A DNA stretch of 64,000 nt from Saprospiraceae bacterium (lineage in GTDB: Bacteria; Bacteroidota; Bacteroidia; Chitinophagales; Saprospiraceae), in NCBI GenBank assembly GCA_016722285.1, contig JADKGI010000017.1, positions 68,218 to 132,217 of the forward strand, in the 5' to 3' direction. How positions within the stretch are numbered: the stretch's first letter is position 1; the number at the start of each line of letters is the position of its first letter. The translations under genes were made by a program, and so were the position numbers. Under the pieces are notes generated by a model. The model ran no database searches and was not told the origin of the DNA. It saw only the letters and a list, made by a program, of their open reading frames with translations. Positions 24,456 through 33,713 of this stretch are shown one piece after another.

Positions 24456-24716
24456 ATCGTTGATTTTCTGTCTGTATTTGGGTGAAATCAAAATATTCCG
24501 AAGATTACTTAAATATTTGCAAAATATATATCCAATAAATTTTGTGATTTCTTTTTCCGGAATTATATTTATCCCAGCAAAAAGGAAATATTACACTTAA
24601 AGCCGGCCGTGTCCGTGTCAGGACAAGGGAAGACCATGAAAAAATAAATATTCCCGAAAGTATCCCCCTGTTGTACTTATATTGTCATATCAGGCAGATA
24701 AAGCCTGACTTTAATA
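24456..24716. repeat. Structured dispersed repeat, copy B
   Basis: The counterpart of 21598-21870, roughly 70 to 75 percent identical by eye and highest in the last 150 bp (GAATTATATTTATCCCA, GTCAGGACAAGGGAAG, TATCAGGCAGATAAA). The fold-forming arms are kept (GGAAATATT with AATATTCCC, TGTCC with GGACA). There is no coding potential. A weaker match may exist at about 29080-29120 (CCGAAGTAA, TGTAAGTAT). Confidence 0.6.
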
Positions 24717-24892
24717 TAAAATCTTTGTACTAACGTTGTACACACTTTGGGTTTTAGCACTGTATGTTTGACTTAAAAATGCATAACTTACTGAAAATTA
24801 AATATATAATGGAAATTTTAATATCTGAGATTACGCAAGTTTGCTACAATTTAATTGACGTCGGTCATTAAAAGAAAAAAAAACTAACTAAT

Positions 24893-25189
24893 ATGTTTAA
24901 AGCCGAATCAATTGAAATTCTTGAAAAGAGAAATGGTAAATTTTTCTTCTTAACTGTAATCCCCTTAGTATTAAACTTTATATTTGGACTGCAACCGATT
25001 TTGGTATTTCTTTTCTTCCTTATTTTGCTTTTAATCCCAATATCTTCTTTATATAACAAGCAACTGTTTGTTAATATTAAAGAAGGAATGCCCAGTTGGA
25101 AACTGATTACAACATTATACGGCTTATCACTGATATTTTATTCTGTACCTATTATTCTATGTATATTATATTTTTTTAAATATTTATAG
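24893..25189 (+). CDS. Small membrane protein
   Basis: 98 residues. A charged N-terminus (MFKAESIEILEKRNGKFF) is followed by three hydrophobic segments (FLTVIPLVLNFIFGL, ILVFLFFLILLLIPIS, SLIFYSVPIILCILYFF). No family is recognised. It lies between an isolated CGTT core (about 24730) and the compact attC-like palindrome at 25265, so it could be a cassette gene. Confidence 0.5.
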   Translation: MFKAESIEILEKRNGKFFFLTVIPLVLNFIFGLQPILVFLFFLILLLIPISSLYNKQLFVNIKEGMPSWKLITTLYGLSLIFYSVPIILCILYFFKYL

Positions 25190-25264
25190 TATAAATCCAT
25201 TTAGATAATTATCTTCAAAAAGATTAATTATCAATGATTTTTTAGTTAAATATAAAATAAACCA

Positions 25265-25332
25265 GATGCTAAAACGGTATAAGACGATAGGGCGGCTAAT
25301 CACCACTCCATAGCTTGCACTTATCGTTAATA
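25265..25332. repeat. Compact attC-like candidate
   Basis: GCTAAAACGGTATAAG on the left faces CTTATCGTTAATAGC on the right. It contains AAC on one side and CGTT on the other, with matching ATAAG/CTTAT stems in a site of only about 65 bp, shorter than the others here. Confidence 0.45.
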
Positions 25333-25399
25333 GCAACCAATTTTTGAATTCCATAAAGCTTTTGTAAATCGGTGAGTAAAAATTGACAAACTATATATC

Positions 25400-25852
25400 A
25401 TGAGAAATAAAATTTATCCTATTACGCTAGTGTTATTTGGGACATTCTTATTAGGGTGTAGCAGTAAAATAACACTTAAAAAAGAAATTCAATCAGCATA
25501 TGATAATTGGAATACATTTTCAAAAAATAAAGACTTTGAGCATCTGTTTGCAATGATTCATAATGATTTTACATATACAGATGAAACAGGAAAAGTTGAA
25601 TACAGGGATAAATTTATTGAAAGAGTAAGATATGCCATTACCAATTCAAGAAATATTAACTATAAAGCCGACATTTTAGAATTAGAGAAAGAGGACAATA
25701 AAGCAATCACAAATATAATTTACACGATACACCTGGAATTTCTGCAAGGTGATAAATGGATACCTATGGATCAAAAACTTAAGACAAGCGAAATATTCAT
25801 TAAAGAGAATAATAAATGGCTCTTAATATCAAGCAAGGTTTTAGCAAATTAA
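25400..25852 (+). CDS. NTF2-like (SnoaL/DUF4440-type) lipoprotein
   Basis: 150 residues. The lipobox is LLGC (TLVLFGTFLLGCSSK). The mature part has the cone-like NTF2 fold pattern: IQSAYDNWNTFSKNKDFEHL, FAMIHNDFTYTDETGKVEYR, DKFIERVRYAI and a C-terminal KTSEIFIKENNKWLLISSKV. Such domains bind small ligands or catalyse simple isomerisations, but no catalytic residues can be assigned here. It is a single gene with no close partners. Confidence 0.65.
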   Translation: MRNKIYPITLVLFGTFLLGCSSKITLKKEIQSAYDNWNTFSKNKDFEHLFAMIHNDFTYTDETGKVEYRDKFIERVRYAITNSRNINYKADILELEKEDNKAITNIIYTIHLEFLQGDKWIPMDQKLKTSEIFIKENNKWLLISSKVLAN

Positions 25853-26091
25853 ATAAATTGGGGCATAAGAAAACAGTTTTACAGCCCTAAAAAACATACA
25901 GAAATAGTTTTAAAAAGCCATCACTATACGTATCGAAAATGGCCAACCATCCATTAACCGGCAGATAAGGAATATGATGTTTTTAGCTCTGATATTCGAC
26001 TATGAATTAAAAATTACGGTAATTTGCATCATCAATTAAGGATCTTAAAAACAATCTATTAAATTTCAAATAAAACCTAATTTTTATCTAT

Positions 26092-28650
26092 ATGTATGCT
26101 ATCAAATCTTTTCTATTACCCATTTCACTATTAAGTATTATTTCCATTCTTGGTACGGGCTGCTCTCCGCAAAAGAAGACGGTTGACGCAGCTGAAGTAA
26201 AAAAACAAACTGAGATAGTTCATATAAAACCAGCGGTTCAGGTTCACCCTGAAGATTGGCCAATCATTAAAGCGCTTCCATTAGATCCGGCTATCGAAGA
26301 ACAAATAGATGCCATATTGCCTAAATTAACGCTGGAACAAAAAGTAGGTCAGGTGATTCAGGCTGACAACGGATCAGTCACCCCTGAAGATGTAAAAAAA
26401 TATCGCTTGGGATCTGTGCTTAGCGGTGGCAATTCTGCTCCGGGACCACTACCATACGCCGACACCAAAACATGGTTAGCCATGGCTGATAAATATTACA
26501 ACGCGTCCATTGACAAAGAAGGTGTGGAGATTGCGATACCATATATATGGGGAATTGATGCAGTCCATGGCCACTCCAACCTGCGTGGAGCGATCATCTT
26601 TCCACATAATGTTGGACTTGGTGCTATGCGCAACCCTGACCTAATCGAAAAAATTTCAACAGTGACCGCTCACGAACTCACTGTATCGGGTCACGATTGG
26701 ACTTTTGCGCCTACATTGGCGGTACCACAAGACACGCGATGGGGCAGAAGCTATGAAGGATTCTCTGAAGATCCTAAGATAGTGAAGTCGTATGCAGATC
26801 GTATTGTCGTCGGTCTGCAAGGGCATTTTGGTAAAACAGATTTTATGGGCGGTGGGCACGTTATATCCAGCGCCAAACATTTTCTAGCTGATGGAGCGAC
26901 AGCAAATGGGGTCGATCAAGGCGACGCTAATATTAGCGAAGCAGAATTACGAAACGTTCATGCTGCCGGGTACTACAGCGCCATACCCGCAGGCGTACAA
27001 ACTGTGATGGCCTCTTTCTCAAGTTGGCAAGGAAGAAAGCTCCACGGTGATAAAGAACTGCTGACTGATGTCCTGAAGGGGCGACTCGGTTTTAACGGAT
27101 TTGTTGTTGGAGACTGGAATGGTCACGGTCAGGTACCCGGCTGTACCAATACTGATTGCCCACAATCATTTAATGCAGGTGTCGATATGTTAATGGCTCC
27201 TGACAGCTGGAAAGGCTTGTATGAAAGCACCTTAAAGCATGTTAAGAATGGCACTATTTCCATGACACGATTGGATGATGCGGTACGCCGTATCCTTCGT
27301 GTAAAAATTGCATCCGGCATATTTAGCAAAGGTGCACCAAGCACGCGTAAAAATGCAGGCGATGAAAGCCTTCTGGGCCTTCCGGCAAACAGAGCCATTG
27401 CACGGCAAGCAGTCAGGGAGTCCATGGTTTTACTAAAGAACAATGGTGGCATATTGCCATTAGATGCTTCGAAAACAATTATGGTAGTCGGTGATGGTGC
27501 CGATAACATTGCTAAAGCATGTGGAGGTTGGACACTGTCCTGGCAAGGTACTGGCCATACAAACAGTGAATTTCCGAATAGCCAGTCAATACTCAATGGC
27601 ATTAAAGAAGCCGTTAAAATAACTGGTGGAAGAGTCATTTTTTCAGCCAATGCGGACTCAAACGAAGCCGCAGATGTAGTGATCGCTATATACGGTGAAG
27701 ACCCATACGCAGAGTTTCAGGGCGACCGTGAAAACCTGGACTTTGTTCCAAACGGTTTTGACACAAATAAGCTTGCCAAATTTCGTAGTTCAGGTATTCC
27801 TGTTGTATCCGTTTTTTTATCAGGCCGCCCCATGTGGTGCAACCCTGAAATAAACAGGTCAGATGCATTTGTTGCAGCATGGCTACCAGGCAGCGAAGGT
27901 GGTGGTATCTCAGACATGATATTCAGAAGAGACCCATCGTACAATTTTAAAGGTCTTTTGTCTTTCTCGTGGCCAAGCTCAGCGGTAGTTTCAGCAGATG
28001 CATCCACAAAAGAGTCAACAACATTGTTTAAGTTAGGATATGGACTCACTTACGAAAGCAATTCAGTAGTCAATCAACTTTCAGAAGACTCCGGCTTGGA
28101 AAACATCGGAGTAGCATCAACGGGTAATTTTTTCAGTAAAGGAATTCCTATAGCGCCATGGACTTTATGGCTGAGTACAGACGATCTGAGCAAACAAATC
28201 GGTAGCTTTCCAACCTCTGTAGGTGGGCTGATTATCAGCAAAACTGACCATCTGGCACAGGAAGATGCATTGCGAATAAATTGGACCAAATCAGGTAATG
28301 ACCAACTGAGGATCAGTACCGCTTCGCCAAGTGATATGTCTCGTCAAACAAATGGCGCAATGGAATTGACATTCTCGGCAAAATCATTTAAAACAAAAGA
28401 CGCAATTGTCAAAATCAGCATGGGGTGCAATCAAGGCAACACATGTGACAAAACCGTTGATATCATCATCACAGCTGGTGCATGGCAAGAATATCGGATC
28501 AGCCTAAGTTGCTTTGCCAATCTCGGTGTCGATATGAGCAAAGTCAGGACGGCATTTATGGTTACGGCTGGAGAAGGCGTTGATATTGGAGTTAGTAACA
28601 TTCGATTAGAATCAGATATTGATGCCAAGCCTGGATGCAACGGTAAGTAA
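26092..28650 (+). CDS. Glycoside hydrolase family 3 beta-glucosidase (ExoP-like) lipoprotein
   Basis: 852 residues. The signal has lipobox LGTGC (LSIISILGTGCSPQ). The GH3 TIM-barrel contains QVIQADNGSVTPEDVKKYRL, YIWGIDAVHGHSNL, TWDFAP-like GHDWTFAPTLAVPQDTRWGR, AKHFLADG, and the nucleophile Asp in GFVVGDWNGHGQVPG. The alpha/beta C-domain has ESMVLLKNNGGILPL and VVIAIYGEDPYAEFQGD, with the acid/base Glu region before it. A third C-terminal galactose-binding-like domain (about 700-852) resembles that of exo-1,3/1,4-beta-glucosidases such as ExoP. It probably cleaves cello- or laminari-oligosaccharides at the cell surface. There are no SusCD genes next to it. Confidence 0.9.
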   Translation: MYAIKSFLLPISLLSIISILGTGCSPQKKTVDAAEVKKQTEIVHIKPAVQVHPEDWPIIKALPLDPAIEEQIDAILPKLTLEQKVGQVIQADNGSVTPEDVKKYRLGSVLSGGNSAPGPLPYADTKTWLAMADKYYNASIDKEGVEIAIPYIWGIDAVHGHSNLRGAIIFPHNVGLGAMRNPDLIEKISTVTAHELTVSGHDWTFAPTLAVPQDTRWGRSYEGFSEDPKIVKSYADRIVVGLQGHFGKTDFMGGGHVISSAKHFLADGATANGVDQGDANISEAELRNVHAAGYYSAIPAGVQTVMASFSSWQGRKLHGDKELLTDVLKGRLGFNGFVVGDWNGHGQVPGCTNTDCPQSFNAGVDMLMAPDSWKGLYESTLKHVKNGTISMTRLDDAVRRILRVKIASGIFSKGAPSTRKNAGDESLLGLPANRAIARQAVRESMVLLKNNGGILPLDASKTIMVVGDGADNIAKACGGWTLSWQGTGHTNSEFPNSQSILNGIKEAVKITGGRVIFSANADSNEAADVVIAIYGEDPYAEFQGDRENLDFVPNGFDTNKLAKFRSSGIPVVSVFLSGRPMWCNPEINRSDAFVAAWLPGSEGGGISDMIFRRDPSYNFKGLLSFSWPSSAVVSADASTKESTTLFKLGYGLTYESNSVVNQLSEDSGLENIGVASTGNFFSKGIPIAPWTLWLSTDDLSKQIGSFPTSVGGLIISKTDHLAQEDALRINWTKSGNDQLRISTASPSDMSRQTNGAMELTFSAKSFKTKDAIVKISMGCNQGNTCDKTVDIIITAGAWQEYRISLSCFANLGVDMSKVRTAFMVTAGEGVDIGVSNIRLESDIDAKPGCNGK

Positions 28651-29299
28651 CACGTTTCCGGTTTCGCATGGAATGGAAAAAGTTTACACTTTTCGAATCC
28701 CAAAATTTTCTTGAAAAAAGCAGAAAGGTTTGCAAAACAAAAAGTGTCATTCTGCAAAAAATGTTATTTATCATGATGCGGGACAGATGAGAATATTTCT
28801 TGTCAATGTTTTTAGCATCTAATTGGGAGAATAGGCTGAATAGAATAGAAATGCGATAGACAATAATATAGATCTCCGCACTGACCCAAGCAGAAGGGCG
28901 TTCCAACCCGACATGCGCATTATTGGCAGGCCAGCCTGATTACAAAGGGCAGTCGTTAAACTTAAGTGTCTCTATGCATCTGTTAATAACCCTAATGATG
29001 CACAATGATTTTTGGAGCTCCCGATGCCAGGGTATTTGACGTTTTAATGAGTGACCCGGAAAGATAAAAAACAATTTAGATAGCCGAAGTAATCAGCAAT
29101 CCTGCTGTAAGTATATTAAATAATGTATAGTGACAATACTTCCGAATGTTAGTATTTGAGTAATACCAATCCATAATGGAGTCACTGTCCGAAGGCTTTT
29201 ATACCTACAGTTTGCTATTGCTTGTTCTCCGGAATGTCAGGAAAACCAGCCTACATTTGTACACTGTTTTATTCTGTTTTAGGGGGTCAACATGATCCG

Positions 29300-29519
29300 G
29301 TATTTCCACAAAGCATCCATTTAATCACCCATCGGAAAAGCTTTGGGTCATTCCAATCTTTCTTTTTTCTGACTAATACTCCAGCGTGTTATCCTACCGA
29401 ATGAGATACTTTCATTCCATTGGATCAATATCCTTAGACTTTACTCTCTAGCCAAGCTGGTTCTTTGTACAGTTTGTACAACTTATAATCTTTTAGTATA
29501 TTTGCCATACAAGACAAAT
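29300..29519 (-). mobile_element. Decayed group II intron 5' fragment (third copy)
   Basis: On the plus strand this stretch aligns with the 5' part of the two full introns: CTAATACT..CCAGCGT, GGATCAATATCC (GGATAAATATCC in copy 2), CAGTTTGTAC, ATTTGCCATACAAG (ATTTGCCATTCAAG in copies 1 and 2). The predicted 5' intron terminus falls at GACAAAT (29513-29519), where the full copies have GGCACAC. The 3' half, including domain V, is missing. Confidence 0.6.
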
Positions 29520-29645
29520 ACTATAGTGATAAAACTTATTGATGACAGTGGTTTTCGCAAGTTTTTACTTGTTAGAATCTCAGTCCCGGTGGAGAAGTAA
29601 GTCGATCCGAAATGCCCTGAGTTTCATTCCCAAGACCGTTATGTA
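29520..29645. repeat. Decayed attC-like site following the intron relic
   Basis: The sequence begins ACTATAG immediately after the relic, matching the exon AC of the other two sites, and ends with a right core GACCGTTATGTAC (GTT 29638-29640). The arms have diverged (ACTTATTGATGACAGT against the complement TCTTGGGAATGAAACT). The placement matches sites f and g. Confidence 0.45.
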
Positions 29646-29672
29646 CAACCCAACAGGATGCATCCAACTAAT

Positions 29673-30521
29673 ATGAAAAATAAATTAACAATCAAATTAG
29701 GTATAGTTGACAGGAATGCTATTTTTGTTTTGATACTGCTTTTTCTGGCTTTTGTTGTATTGACTGTGGCACAAGACTTTTTACAGTCGGACTTGAATAA
29801 TTCGGCATTCTATTTTTCCGAATCACTATTGTTCAGCTCATTTTGGTGGATTTTTGCACCCCTATTATTTGTACAGTATATTATTCTAAGGAGAAGGATT
29901 ATTAGGCGATTAACTTTACATATTGCACTAATTCTTTTACCTATAATTGTTCACTTATTTGCTTTTCCTTTTTTGGTTTGGACAATATCCAGGATATTCT
30001 ATTATCACACTTTTGCTTTTCAACAAACATTCAGATATACTTTATCCGAACATTTATATCTGTTAGTTTTATTTTACTCAATCCCTGATCTTGTTTTTCA
30101 ATTTTTTGTAAAGAAAGAAAAATCGGTAAAATCTGTTCCTGAAACACAAAGCCAGAGCACCCAGAACAAATACATTAACGCAGTTGTAGTAGCTGAGGGA
30201 TATAAAAAGCTCAGTATTACAGTTTCTGACATCTTTTATTTTTCAGCTAACCCACCATACATAAATATTCATCTGGAAAATAAAAAATACTTACACGATG
30301 AAACACTGAAGTCTGTTTCGCTTAAATTGAACCCTGATCAATTTGTAAGGGTGCATAAATCTACCATCCTTAATATTAAAAAAGTGGTTTCCTATAAGTC
30401 GAGACTCAATGGCGATTATGATCTGACGATGAAAAACAATACAGTACTTCGATTGAGCAGAAATTATACAACTAATTTCAAGAATCTATTTAACAAGATT
30501 CATCATCTCACAATAAAATAA
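29673..30521 (+). CDS. Membrane-bound LytTR transcriptional regulator
   Basis: 282 residues from ATG 29673; a start five codons upstream also exists. Four transmembrane helices fill the first ~145 residues (FVLILLFLAFVVLTVA, SFWWIFAPLLFVQYII, LHIALILLPIIVHLFAF, HLYLLVLFYSIPDLVF), followed by a linker with EKSVKSVPETQSQ. A C-terminal LytTR DNA-binding domain spans about 180-282 (SVSLKLNPDQFVRVHKSTIL, VVSYKSRLNGDYDLTMKNNT, LRLSRNYTTNFKNLF). It resembles membrane LytTR regulators that act without a separate kinase. It lies 66 bp upstream of the dioxygenase-like lipoprotein gene, in the same direction. Confidence 0.83.
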   Translation: MKNKLTIKLGIVDRNAIFVLILLFLAFVVLTVAQDFLQSDLNNSAFYFSESLLFSSFWWIFAPLLFVQYIILRRRIIRRLTLHIALILLPIIVHLFAFPFLVWTISRIFYYHTFAFQQTFRYTLSEHLYLLVLFYSIPDLVFQFFVKKEKSVKSVPETQSQSTQNKYINAVVVAEGYKKLSITVSDIFYFSANPPYINIHLENKKYLHDETLKSVSLKLNPDQFVRVHKSTILNIKKVVSYKSRLNGDYDLTMKNNTVLRLSRNYTTNFKNLFNKIHHLTIK

Positions 30522-30587
30522 CATCATCTCGCAACAATTAAGTTGAACTATAGTATTTTAAACATGAAATTTGTAAAAATATCAGTG

Positions 30588-31772
30588 ATGAGCACAAAAT
30601 CAAATTTCATAATCTTAGTAATTTTTATATCCATATTACTTGGTTGCAAAGGGCAATCTGTGGGTGGTACTTTTGAAAATAGCGAATTTATTTATTACGG
30701 CATTCCAAAACAAATAAGCCCGGCTGACACTAGTGCAGGTTGGAATCAGAAAGGACAAAAAATTCTGCTGACCGGAATAGTATATCAACAAGATGGCAAG
30801 ACACCGGCCTCTGATGTTCTTTTATATTATTATCATACAAACTCAGAAGGCAGGTATTTGCATAAACCCGAAGAAAAGCGAAGTATGCCCCCAAATGACC
30901 TTGGACAGACACACGGTTACATTCGTGGTTGGGTTAAAACAGATACATCGGGTAAATATTTTATCTTCACCGTAAGACCGGGAACTTATCCGACTAACGA
31001 TGAACCTGCTCATGTGCATATAACTGTTAAAGAACCCAATGATATAAAGGAATATTATATCGACGACTTTGTTTTTGATGATGACAAATTGTTAACGTCA
31101 GCAAAACGTAAGAAAATGGAACACCGCTGTGGCAGTGGGGTATTAAGAATGGTTCAAAAAGGAGATTTGCAAATTGGTGAACGAAATCTGATACTTGGAC
31201 TAAATATTCCCAACTATCCCCATAAATCTTTGATTAAAGTAAACTCAGGAAATAATGTAGGCGAAGATGTTTTCTCATTTACCCCATTTCATGCCTGGGG
31301 ACCTGATAAAGGAACAAAGACATGTCCTGTTTGCAAGTATGGCTGGTATCACGGGATACTTTATTTTGTTGGTAACAATCCGGATTGGGCGGAAATAAAG
31401 CAATGGCTTATATTTTTAGAAAAAGAAAGCAAGCAAAGAGAAAAGTACCTGAAAGTGTATTTTGTTTATGGTAATGAAACTGGCTATAATAAGAGTAAAC
31501 GTGAAAAGGAATTAGAAAAAATTGGTAAAGACTTGACGTTGGAAAAAATTGCATTAACCTTTGTTCCTTCTTTTTCTGATAATCTTTCGGAAATTAACTT
31601 GAATAATATTTCTCAAACGGCAGACAACACATTTATTCTTTACAAACGAAGCAGGATTATTGACAAGTTCATCAATTTGAAACCTACTGATAAAAATTTC
31701 AATTTGCTTAATCAGAGTCTCGACAGGTCAATTAATGAATATTTTGATTTGGAAAAACCCGGGAAACAATGA
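30588..31772 (+). CDS. Intradiol-dioxygenase-like domain fused to a thioredoxin-like CxxC domain, lipoprotein
   Basis: 394 residues from ATG 30588 (MSTKSNFIILVIFISILLGC, lipobox LLGC); ATGs at 30564 and 30543 are less suited to the signal. Domain 1 is an intradiol ring-cleavage fold: ILLTGIVYQQDGKTPASDVL, YYYHTNSEGRYLH (Tyr ligand region), GYIRGWVKTDTSGKYFIFTV, RPGTYP and the His pair in PAHVHITV. Domain 2 (about 240-394) contains FHAWGPDKGTKTCPVCKYGW with a CPVC redox motif and a thioredoxin-like core (WLIFLEKESKQREKYLKVYF). Enzymatic activity on catechols is an inference; all Fe ligands should be checked. It is probably co-transcribed with the LytTR gene. Confidence 0.72.
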   Translation: MSTKSNFIILVIFISILLGCKGQSVGGTFENSEFIYYGIPKQISPADTSAGWNQKGQKILLTGIVYQQDGKTPASDVLLYYYHTNSEGRYLHKPEEKRSMPPNDLGQTHGYIRGWVKTDTSGKYFIFTVRPGTYPTNDEPAHVHITVKEPNDIKEYYIDDFVFDDDKLLTSAKRKKMEHRCGSGVLRMVQKGDLQIGERNLILGLNIPNYPHKSLIKVNSGNNVGEDVFSFTPFHAWGPDKGTKTCPVCKYGWYHGILYFVGNNPDWAEIKQWLIFLEKESKQREKYLKVYFVYGNETGYNKSKREKELEKIGKDLTLEKIALTFVPSFSDNLSEINLNNISQTADNTFILYKRSRIIDKFINLKPTDKNFNLLNQSLDRSINEYFDLEKPGKQ

Positions 31773-32018
31773 CATGAAGAGAGTCACGTAAAAACTAAGA
31801 TTTAGTTTCTCACAAGCGATCAAATAAACAATAGGCAGTCAACAAAAAATAAAATCTGCTGATTAAACGCTGTGAATTTATTTAATACATATCTCTTCCA
31901 GCGGCAAAGGAAGCAGAAATCAGTTCGATATACTTAGACTAATACAGGTTGACGATGGCTCTTTATCCACACCCGTGACCCAAATTGATGGAGTTACAAA
32001 GGGTTACTTATTTTTCCA

Positions 32019-33133
32019 TCATAGTTTAAATTTATCAAATGACTTACCATTAAATTTATACGGTCCTGCTTCGTGTGTTCCTAGCCACAAGCTGCCTTGA
32101 TTGTCCTTGTATATTGAGAAAAGTTTGATTTCTTTAGAACCATCTTTGACAGAATAATGGGTGATTGTTTTTCCATCATATCGCCAAACTCCCTGATCAT
32201 AAGTCACCATCCAAAGATCTCCTTTGTTGTCTTCGATAGCGGACATGAAGTAAATCATATCCTTTCCTTCTGGTGACTTAATACCGTCCATTCCTTTCTC
32301 TCGTTTGTAGTTTATTAAAATTTTGTCTTGTTCGAATGTGATGGTTGGAAGGATATTGTACCGATAGCTGGTATTGCAGAACCAAAATTTTCCATCTTTG
32401 TCTTCAATTATCGAACGAATGCCAAAAGATCCACCACCTTCTATTAAAGTCAAATGTTTTTCATAAAGCCAGCTTAACGATTTTCCATCGTAGCGGCAAA
32501 TACCAAAATTGGAAGTGCCGAACCAAACTTTTCCTTTGCCATCTTTATAAATTGTGTAAATTTCATAAGGGCTCCAGGGCGTTTTCCGTTTTCTTCAAAA
32601 TATTCATCTTCCATATAGTGCTTTGGAAATTTTAAATGATATAAAGATTTGCCGTCATAACGATAAGGCCCGTCTTCCCCTGTTTTTCCCAAGATGGAAA
32701 ACCACAAATCATTTGAGTCAAGCTTCCAATCACCATTTTCTATTACTGGCAAAGTAGTAAATTCTTTTCCGTCAAATTTACAAATACCATCCAGAGTTGT
32801 AATAAAAACGTTACCTGATTTGTCTTCCTGAATTCCCCGAATTCTATTGTTAGGCAACCCGTTTTTGGTTGAAAAATGAACGATTACCTTACCATCATAA
32901 CGATACAGTCCCTGACCATCACTTCCGAACCAATAGTTATTATTCTTGTCCTGAAAAACTATGAATATGGTGTTGTCAGTTTCAGAGACAATCTCGCCGG
33001 TGACAATCGTTGCATTTTGATCAATTATGGTACTTTTTGCAATGTTCGAATTGCCTTGGCCATTACAGGAAATGAATATCGTCAGTAAACTGAAAAGTAA
33101 ACTTGTAGTATATGTCCACATTATATATTTCAT
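32019..33133 (-). pseudogene. Beta-propeller lipoprotein with a frameshift
   Basis: It starts at 33133 (MKYIMWTYTTSLLFSLLTIF, lipobox ISC, then NGQG) and runs through blades such as NNYWFGSDGQGLYRYDGKVI and GNVFITTLDGICKFDGKEF. At about 32575 the frame breaks in CGCCC; the next frame continues WSPYEIYTIYKDGKGKVWFG, GICRYDGKSLSWLYEKH and SLWLGTHEAGPYKFNGKSF to 32019. One missing C explains the break. It is paralogous to 15465-16529, with the same SCNGQ lipobox start. Confidence 0.78.
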
Positions 33134-33368
33134 TATTTTATAATATTTTAGGTATATCTTCTTATTGATAGGAATTAATAAACTTCTCAGAACGATAATT
33201 CCGGGATTAATTGGGTGGCTCAGAATAAAATGCTGAAATCGAAATACTAACAATTATTAGCCTTCATGGTTGTTGTTGACACTTACAGTGATTTCCTATT
33301 GGCTGATACGGTTAATATAATCAATATGAAGGAATGAATTGTTCTAAAAAAGTTTGAATGATTAAAAT

Positions 33369-33409
33369 CAAAAAGCCCCTGATAAAATCAATCTACCAGG
33401 GACTTTTTG
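33369..33409 (-). terminator. Terminator after tRNA-Gln
   Basis: On the minus strand AAAAAGTCCCTGG pairs with CCAGGGG-type CAGGGGCTTTTT, an 11-bp stem ending in a T-run. It starts directly after the tRNA 3' end. The stem also has A/T runs suitable for the other strand. Confidence 0.75.
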
Positions 33410-33481
33410 TTGACCCACTAGGACTCGAACCTAGAACGACAGAACCAAAATCTGATGTGTTACCGATTACACCATGGGTCA
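33410..33481 (-). tRNA. tRNA-Gln (UUG)
   Basis: On the minus strand the acceptor stem TGACCCA pairs with TGGGTCA, with discriminator A. The anticodon stem CAGA/TCTG closes a seven-base loop with TTG. The T arm is CTAGGTTCGAGTCCTAG. It is 72 nt and CCA is not encoded. It marks the left border of the core-like region. Confidence 0.95.
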
Positions 33482-33713
33482 ATATCGCGTTTGCGGGCGC
33501 AAAGATAACACCTTTGAATTAAAACTTTAAATATTATCATAACTTTTTTTTGACTTCCATGGATTTGAATCAATCATTGATATCAATGACCGATTTTTGA
33601 ATTATATACACATCAAATGTTGATTGATGTAAAATGCAAAGCATATTTTCTGTCATTTTGTCATATCGGTCAATTTATTATTGTACTTTTGCGGCCTAAT
33701 TTATGTTATTTTC

